10,273 nt of DNA from an uncultured Lachnospiraceae bacterium (GTDB lineage: Bacteria; Bacillota; Clostridia; Lachnospirales; Lachnospiraceae). The notes under the pieces are model-generated. The model was given only the letters and a program-made list of their open reading frames with translations, did not search any database and was not told the origin of the DNA. Position numbers and translations under genes: made by a program. This document shows positions 5,773-10,273 of the stretch, one piece after another. The stretch is taken from assembly GCA_958444395.1 (NCBI GenBank), contig CAUCOL010000031.1, forward strand, positions 1-10,273, written 5' to 3'. Numbering within the stretch: position 1 is the first letter of the stretch; each line of letters starts with the position of its first letter.

Positions 5773-7473
5773 TTGAGTAATCCGAATGAAATGAATAAGA
5801 ATTGTGAAAATGAGACAGAGACAATTTCGCGGAATTTTATTGAAAATGTCATTGATAAAGATATTGAGGAGGGACACTGTCGGAAGGTGGTCACACGTTT
5901 TCCACCGGAACCAAATGGATACCTGCATATTGGACATGCCAAATCCATTCTGTTAAATTCCGGTCTGGCAAAAGAATATAACGGCGACTTTCATCTGCGT
6001 TTCGATGATACGAACCCAATGAAAGAAAAGACAGAGTTCGTACAGTCTATTATGGAAGATGTAAAATGGATCTGTGGCGATCTGGATATGGATCAGGTAT
6101 TTTATGCGTCCGACTATTTTGATCAGATGTATGAATGTGCCATCAAGCTGATCAAGAAGGGAAAGGCATATGTCTGTGATCTTTCTGCAGACGAGATCCG
6201 TGAGTACAGAGGGACCCTGACAGAGCCCGGAAAGGACAGTCCGTATCGTAACCGTTCGATCGAGGAAAATCTGGATCTGTTTGAACGGATGCGTAACGAT
6301 GAGTTTGAGGATGGGACAAAGGTTCTTCGTGCCAAGATCGATATGGAATCCCCGAATATTAACATGCGTGATCCGGTTATTTATCGAGTAGCACATATGA
6401 ACCATCATAATACGGGGGATAAATGGTGCATCTATCCGATGTATGATTTTGCACATCCGATTGAGGATGCGATCGAGGGAGTAACGCATTCAATCTGTAC
6501 ACTGGAATTTGAGGATCACAGACCGTTATATGACTGGGTTGTCCGTGAACTGGAATTTGAGAATCCGCCAAAGCAGATTGAGTTCTCCAAGTTATATCTG
6601 ACAAACGTGATCACAGGAAAGCGTTATATAAAGAAGCTGGTGGAAGATGGTATCGTAGACGGATGGGACGATCCACGTCTTGTATCGATTGCAGCACTCC
6701 GTCGCAGAGGCTTTACACCGGAGTCGATCCGTATGTTTATGGAACTTTGCGGTGTATCCAAGTCACAGAGCTCTGTAGATTATGCGATGTTAGAGTATTG
6801 CATTCGTGAGGATCTGAAGATGAAGAGACCTCGTATGATGGCTGTGTTAGATCCGATCAAGCTGGTGATCACGAATTATCCGGAGAATGAGATCGAATAT
6901 CTAGATGTATCCAATAACCAGGAGAATCCGGAGATGGGAACAAGAAAGGTTCCATTTGGAAGAGAGTTATACATTGAACGTGATGACTTCATGATCGAAC
7001 CTCCAAGAAAATATTTCCGTTTGTATCCGGGCAATGAAGTACGTCTGATGAATGCATACTTCGTAACCTGTACAGATTATGTAACAGATGAAAACGGAAT
7101 GGTGACAGAGGTACATTGTACGTACGATCCTGAGACAAAGAGCGGTTCCGGATATACCGGACGAAAGGTAAAAGGAACGATCCACTGGGTATGTGCAGAG
7201 ACCGCACAGAAAGCGGAGGTTCGTTTATACGAAAACATTGTCGATGAGGAAAAAGGGGTATATAATGAAGATGGCAGCTTGAATCTGAATCCAAATTCAT
7301 TGACGGTTCTGGATACATGTTATGTAGAGCCGGCACTGGCAGAAGCGAAGCCAATGGAGAGTTTTCAGTTTGTAAGACAGGGATTTTTCTGTGTGGATTC
7401 TAAGGATTCTTCACCGGAGCATCCGGTCTTTAACCGTATCGTTTCATTAAAGAGTTCCTATCGGCCAAAATAA
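5773..7473 (+). CDS. glnS: Glutaminyl-tRNA synthetase
   Basis: A 566-residue class Ic aminoacyl-tRNA synthetase that charges tRNA-Gln with glutamine (EC 6.1.1.18); E. coli GlnRS is 554. The HIGH motif is in [15 protein letters not shown] (HIGH at 52-55), followed by FDDTNP (77-82), the [31 protein letters not shown] region (221-251, given here by position) and GWDDPR (297-302). The second signature, KMSKS-like VMSK in E. coli, reads VITGKR (279-284): the lysine is kept but Met-Ser is replaced by Thr-Gly. Residues from about 350 on are the beta-barrel anticodon-binding domains, including [15 protein letters not shown] and [12 protein letters not shown]. The start is a TTG at 5773 because AAAGGAGG (5758-5765) is seven bases upstream; the first ATG in frame (5791) is too far away. 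It has its own promoter and terminator. Confidence 0.96.
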   Translation: MSNPNEMNKNCENETETISRNFIENVIDKDIEEGHCRKVVTRFPPEPNGYLHIGHAKSILLNSGLAKEYNGDFHLRFDDTNPMKEKTEFVQSIMEDVKWICGDLDMDQVFYASDYFDQMYECAIKLIKKGKAYVCDLSADEIREYRGTLTEPGKDSPYRNRSIEENLDLFERMRNDEFEDGTKVLRAKIDMESPNINMRDPVIYRVAHMNHHNTGDKWCIYPMYDFAHPIEDAIEGVTHSICTLEFEDHRPLYDWVVRELEFENPPKQIEFSKLYLTNVITGKRYIKKLVEDGIVDGWDDPRLVSIAALRRRGFTPESIRMFMELCGVSKSQSSVDYAMLEYCIREDLKMKRPRMMAVLDPIKLVITNYPENEIEYLDVSNNQENPEMGTRKVPFGRELYIERDDFMIEPPRKYFRLYPGNEVRLMNAYFVTCTDYVTDENGMVTEVHCTYDPETKSGSGYTGRKVKGTIHWVCAETAQKAEVRLYENIVDEEKGVYNEDGSLNLNPNSLTVLDTCYVEPALAEAKPMESFQFVRQGFFCVDSKDSSPEHPVFNRIVSLKSSYRPK

Positions 7474-7482
7474 AAATACAGC

Positions 7483-7519
7483 TGCACAGTATAGAGGGGA
7501 TTCTGTACTGTGCATTTTT
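7483..7519 (+). terminator. Rho-independent terminator after glnS
   Basis: TGCACAGTA (7483-7491) pairs with TACTGTGCA (7506-7514), extended inward by a wobble and three more pairs to 13 bp, with loop GGGGAT (7496-7501). TTTTT follows at 7515-7519. It starts ten bases after the glnS stop and ends 20 bases before the next start codon, so the following gene depends on readthrough or on a promoter overlapping glnS. Confidence 0.92.
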
Positions 7520-7539
7520 CAGAAAGGTGTGGTAAGAGA

Positions 7540-8388
7540 ATGGGGAATTTGTTTTCCGGATTGGAAAAATTCGGTTTAGGCAAGTTAGAGAAGATGAAAG
7601 TGTATGAGGAGGATAAGAAGAAATCCGACGCTTCCGGCGGACTGGCAAAGCAGGTGATGACAGAAGCCGATTATCTGTTCGACAAGACCTTTGTGTGTCC
7701 TGTTTGTGATGAAGAGTTTCGCTCCCGTGTGATTCGTACCGGTAAAGTTAAGTTATTATCCGCAGACACCGACTTAAGACCAAAGTATCAGAATGTGGAT
7801 TGTTTGAAATACGATGTGCTCGTCTGCCCCAAATGCGGTTATGCGGCATTGAACCGTTTCTTCAAATTTATGATGCCGGCACAGGCAAAGCTGATTCGTG
7901 AAAATATTTCAGTGAATTTTAAGGGACTTCCGACGCAGGGAAATACCTATTCGTATGATGATTCCATCATGCGGCATAAGCTGGCGCTTGCCAATGCGAT
8001 CGTAAAAAAGGCAAAGAACAGCGAGAGGGCCTATACCTGCCTGAAAATGGCATGGCTGTATCGTGGAAAGGCAGAGACACTTCCCAAAGATACACCAAAC
8101 CGTGAGCAGGTGATCAAAGAGCTGCATGACCAGGAGATTGAATTGCTTTCCAATGCATATCATGGATTTGATGAGGCATTTGCAAAGGAATCTTTCCCGA
8201 TGTGTGGGATGGATGAGATCACTGTGACGTATCTTGTTGCAGAGCTGGCACGTCGTACCGGCAGATATGATGAGGCAAGCCGCTGGATCTCCCATGTACT
8301 TACATCAAAGAATGCAAATGAGCGTATTAAGAATAAGGCAAGAGATATTAAAGAGCTGTTAAATAATGCCAAGAAAGAACAGAAATAA
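7540..8388 (+). CDS. DUF2225 family protein with two CxxC pairs
   Basis: A 282-residue cytoplasmic protein of the uncharacterised DUF2225 family. After a Lys-rich N-terminus, residues 50-60 have FVCPVCDEEF (Cys53, Cys56) and residues 94-101 have LVCPKCGY (Cys96, Cys99). The four cysteines probably form a zinc-ribbon-like site. Residues 140-280 are helical with TPR-like spacing: SERAYTCLKMAWLYR (161-175), a second helix pair around 200-212, and VAELARRTGRYDEASRWISHVL (233-254). A zinc site joined to helical repeats suggests protein-protein or protein-RNA contacts, but no function is established. The ATG at 7540 is preferred: AGAAAGGTG (7521-7529) lies upstream, while an in-frame GTG at 7510 falls inside the glnS terminator stem. 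No clear promoter is seen between the terminator and the gene. Confidence 0.82.
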   Translation: MGNLFSGLEKFGLGKLEKMKVYEEDKKKSDASGGLAKQVMTEADYLFDKTFVCPVCDEEFRSRVIRTGKVKLLSADTDLRPKYQNVDCLKYDVLVCPKCGYAALNRFFKFMMPAQAKLIRENISVNFKGLPTQGNTYSYDDSIMRHKLALANAIVKKAKNSERAYTCLKMAWLYRGKAETLPKDTPNREQVIKELHDQEIELLSNAYHGFDEAFAKESFPMCGMDEITVTYLVAELARRTGRYDEASRWISHVLTSKNANERIKNKARDIKELLNNAKKEQK

Positions 8389-8438
8389 TCTGCTTCTTCC
8401 GGGAATATAGAAAGGCAGAGGACATACTGTATACAAAG

Positions 8439-8478
8439 AAAGGTGATGCAGTTCCGGAAATGGAATTACATCACCTTT
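8439..8478 (+). terminator. Hairpin between convergent genes, probable terminator for the DUF2225 gene
   Basis: AAAGGTGATG (8439-8448) pairs with CATCACCTTT (8469-8478). After a C/A mismatch, a further arm including TTCC/GGAA (8452-8455 with 8462-8465) extends the stem around a GGAAAT loop. The T-run is short (TTT, then GTT), and A-runs flank the other side, so it may serve both converging transcripts. Less certain than the other terminators in the window. Confidence 0.7.
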
Positions 8479-8488
8479 GTTCGTGCAT

Positions 8489-8519
8489 AGGAAAATGCTC
8501 GTAATGTAGAGTGAAAAAG
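8489..8519 (+). repeat. 31-bp dispersed repeat, copy 2
   Basis: Exact match in the same orientation to 4600-4630 (31 of 31 bases). It lies 10 bases after the hairpin that follows the DUF2225 gene and 50 bases before the stop codon of the minus-strand DUF6062 gene. Unlike copy 1, it is not followed by a hairpin, which shows the repeat is separate from any terminator. Confidence 0.8.
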
Positions 8520-8569
8520 CGTGTGTCCGGCAGATAGGATGAAAGAAAAGCCGATCAGAGAGGAGACGG

Positions 8570-9298
8570 TTATGCCTCTTTATCCAGCAGACTGTTTGTT
8601 TTTGTCATACTGCGTGGCAGGGCATCTCTGGAGTTTTTCCACGGGGCATCGGCATTGCGGTAGTCAAATTTATCGGTAAACCACTCCAGATCATCTGTCA
8701 CCCGCTGCATATTGGTCAGGTAGACATCGTTCAGATCTTTGATAAACTGCTCCAGCTTATGACCGGACAGATAGGAAGGAGCCTGCTCATATAAGATCCC
8801 AAAGTGTTTTGTACAAAAGCCCTTAGACTGTGTAAACTTTGTGATAAATTCTGCATCATGCTGATAGCAGTGAAAGATCGTAGCAATATACCGGTCAAAG
8901 ACTGTTTCGATCCGATTACAGATGTAGCAGGAATCCTGGATATTTTTGATATATTCGGTGACCGGATTGGTGTTGTCCGTTTTTTTGGAGAAAAAACTTT
9001 TCTTCGCAGGTGCCGTCATGGAGAGCAGTTCCTTTAAGTCTGCGTTGGTCCGCTGCATATGGGTGTGCAGCATCAGCGCAAGACCGAGACGATTCTGATG
9101 CCGGTAGAGCATCTTGACGTGGTGCGTACAAAAACCAATCTTATTTGTTTCCATACGGACATCATCCTCCATATAGCTCGGACCCATCGTAAACTGGATC
9201 GCATCCTGTTCCAGTGTATCATACATCGCACAGACAGGGCATTCACAGTCTGTGTCAAAGGCATCGTTCACCGGTATTGTATAAAGCTGTTCTTTCAT
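8570..9298 (-). CDS. DUF6062 family protein with duplicated Cys/His motif
   Basis: A 242-residue soluble protein I assign to DUF6062, function unknown. It has no signal peptide or membrane helix. Two similar halves are visible: CECPVC (18-23) followed 37 residues later by GFCTHH (55-60), and CYIC (124-127) followed 38 residues later by GFCTKH (160-165). Each half therefore offers C-x2-C and C-x(1-2)-H ligands, compatible with two metal sites, probably zinc. Between the halves lies a Lys/Ser-rich linker (97-112). Additional His and Cys residues (His78, His80, Cys144, His147) could contribute. The ATG is supported by GAGGA on the minus strand (9306-9310), seven bases away. It converges on the DUF2225 gene and diverges from groESL, sharing a 321-base intergenic region with it. 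Its near-consensus promoter suggests steady expression. Confidence 0.78.
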   Translation of the reverse strand: MKEQLYTIPVNDAFDTDCECPVCAMYDTLEQDAIQFTMGPSYMEDDVRMETNKIGFCTHHVKMLYRHQNRLGLALMLHTHMQRTNADLKELLSMTAPAKKSFFSKKTDNTNPVTEYIKNIQDSCYICNRIETVFDRYIATIFHCYQHDAEFITKFTQSKGFCTKHFGILYEQAPSYLSGHKLEQFIKDLNDVYLTNMQRVTDDLEWFTDKFDYRNADAPWKNSRDALPRSMTKTNSLLDKEA

Positions 9299-9330
9299 AT
9301 AATAGTCCTCATTTCTTTTTTCTTATTTCT

Positions 9331-9359
9331 ATCATAATATAGAATGAACAGGGTGTCAA
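9331..9359 (-). promoter_or_regulatory. Promoter of the DUF6062 gene
   Basis: Read on the minus strand: TTGACA (9359-9354), a 17-base spacer and TATGAT (9336-9331). The -35 is a perfect sigma-A consensus and the spacing is optimal. Transcription would start near 9324, giving a leader of about 25 bases that includes the GAGGA ribosome binding site. No operator-like repeat overlaps it. Confidence 0.8.
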
Positions 9360-9524
9360 AAACAGAAACCGTCTATGTACCGGAAATATGCAATGGAATA
9401 TCATTTGTTATTTACAAAACCATATAAAAGAGAGAAAAATATATAAAAAAGAGAGAATATAAGAGAATATAAAAAAAATAAATAAAATAAAGCGGATTTA
9501 CAAATAATCATTACATAAAAAAAC
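9360..9524. other. AT-rich spacer between divergent DUF6062 and groESL promoters
   Basis: Together with the flanking regulatory elements this is a 321-base gap without a gene (9299-9619). Bases 9421-9492 are almost pure A, T and G with purine-rich runs, including a perfect tandem pair of the 10-mer AGAGAATATA (9452-9461 and 9462-9471) and A-tracts near helical spacing. It could act as curved DNA or a distal UP element for the groESL promoter. No reading frame, tRNA or known RNA family is seen. Confidence 0.4.
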
Positions 9525-9553
9525 TTGCATAAAACGGGGAAATGAAATATATT
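9525..9553 (+). promoter_or_regulatory. groESL promoter
   Basis: TTGCAT (9525-9530), a 17-base spacer and TATATT (9548-9553). An alternative -10, TATTAT at 9550-9555, has a 19-base spacer. Transcription would begin near 9560, so the CIRCE operator lies within the first bases of the transcript, the usual arrangement for HrcA repression. Confidence 0.7.
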
Positions 9554-9563
9554 ATGTTTATGG

Positions 9564-9590
9564 TTAGCACTCGGATAGAGTGAGTGCTAA
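9564..9590 (+). promoter_or_regulatory. CIRCE operator (HrcA binding site)
   Basis: TTAGCACTC (9564-9572), nine bases, GAGTGCTAA (9582-9590) is a perfect match to the CIRCE inverted repeat. It is bound by the HrcA repressor, whose folding depends on GroEL, giving feedback control and heat induction of groESL. hrcA itself is not in the window. Confidence 0.98.
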
Positions 9591-9613
9591 TAGATGAGAC
9601 CATAAGGAGGTAA

Positions 9614-9904
<291 letters not shown>

Positions 9905-9907
9905 TAA

Positions 9908-10273
<366 letters not shown>

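Noticed and set aside
5517..5780. Open frame of 87 codons overlapping the end of the hydrolase and the gap before glnS
   Set aside because: It overlaps the hydrolase 3' end in another frame, runs through a strong terminator and the glnS promoter and has no ribosome binding site or recognisable domain.
8916..9337. Open frames on both strands overlapping the DUF6062 gene
   Set aside because: They are out of frame with a gene that has a family match, Cys/His motif conservation, a ribosome binding site and a consensus promoter.

Overview
The window looks like chromosomal DNA of a low-to-moderate GC Clostridia bacterium, most likely a motile Lachnospiraceae member (Roseburia / Agathobacter / Eubacterium rectale type). 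The clues are the gene families: a DUF342/FapA protein, DUF6115, DUF6062, DUF2225, a bacterial GlnRS and a HrcA/CIRCE-controlled groESL. The strong AGGAGG-type ribosome binding sites agree. The genus assignment is inference from gene content, not a database match.

Region 1 (1-4655, + strand) holds a FapA-family protein, a small Gln/Lys-rich protein, a membrane-anchored coiled-coil DUF6115 protein, a membrane-anchored protein with an MltG/YceG-like LysM-type domain but no catalytic domain, and a eukaryotic-type HisA. The first three are of the sort found at the 3' end of flagellar/chemotaxis operons in Clostridia. No convincing intrinsic terminator separates these five genes until a perfect 13-bp hairpin at 4626-4655, so they could share a transcript.

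Region 2 (4656-5658) is an AT-rich, element-dense regulatory stretch followed by a secreted SleB-type cell wall hydrolase. The stretch contains a strong promoter and two direct repeats that match the published WalR (YycF) box, TGTWAH-N5-TGTWAH. WalRK is the classical regulator of cell wall hydrolases in Firmicutes, so site and gene fit each other. A terminator follows the gene.

Region 3 (5700-8520) has glutaminyl-tRNA synthetase with its own extended -10 promoter, a TTG start and a strong terminator, then a DUF2225 protein with two CxxC pairs. A hairpin and the second copy of an exact 31-bp intergenic repeat follow; the first copy lies after hisA.

Region 4 (8570-10273) has a minus-strand DUF6062 protein with an internally duplicated Cys/His motif, expressed from a near-consensus promoter and diverging from the groES-groEL operon. 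groESL carries a perfect CIRCE operator; groEL is cut by the window end after 100 codons.

Most of this is ordinary core-genome content. The observations most worth following are the WalR-like boxes before the hydrolase, the 31-bp repeat, the eukaryotic-type HisA and the duplicated Cys/His architecture of the DUF6062 protein.
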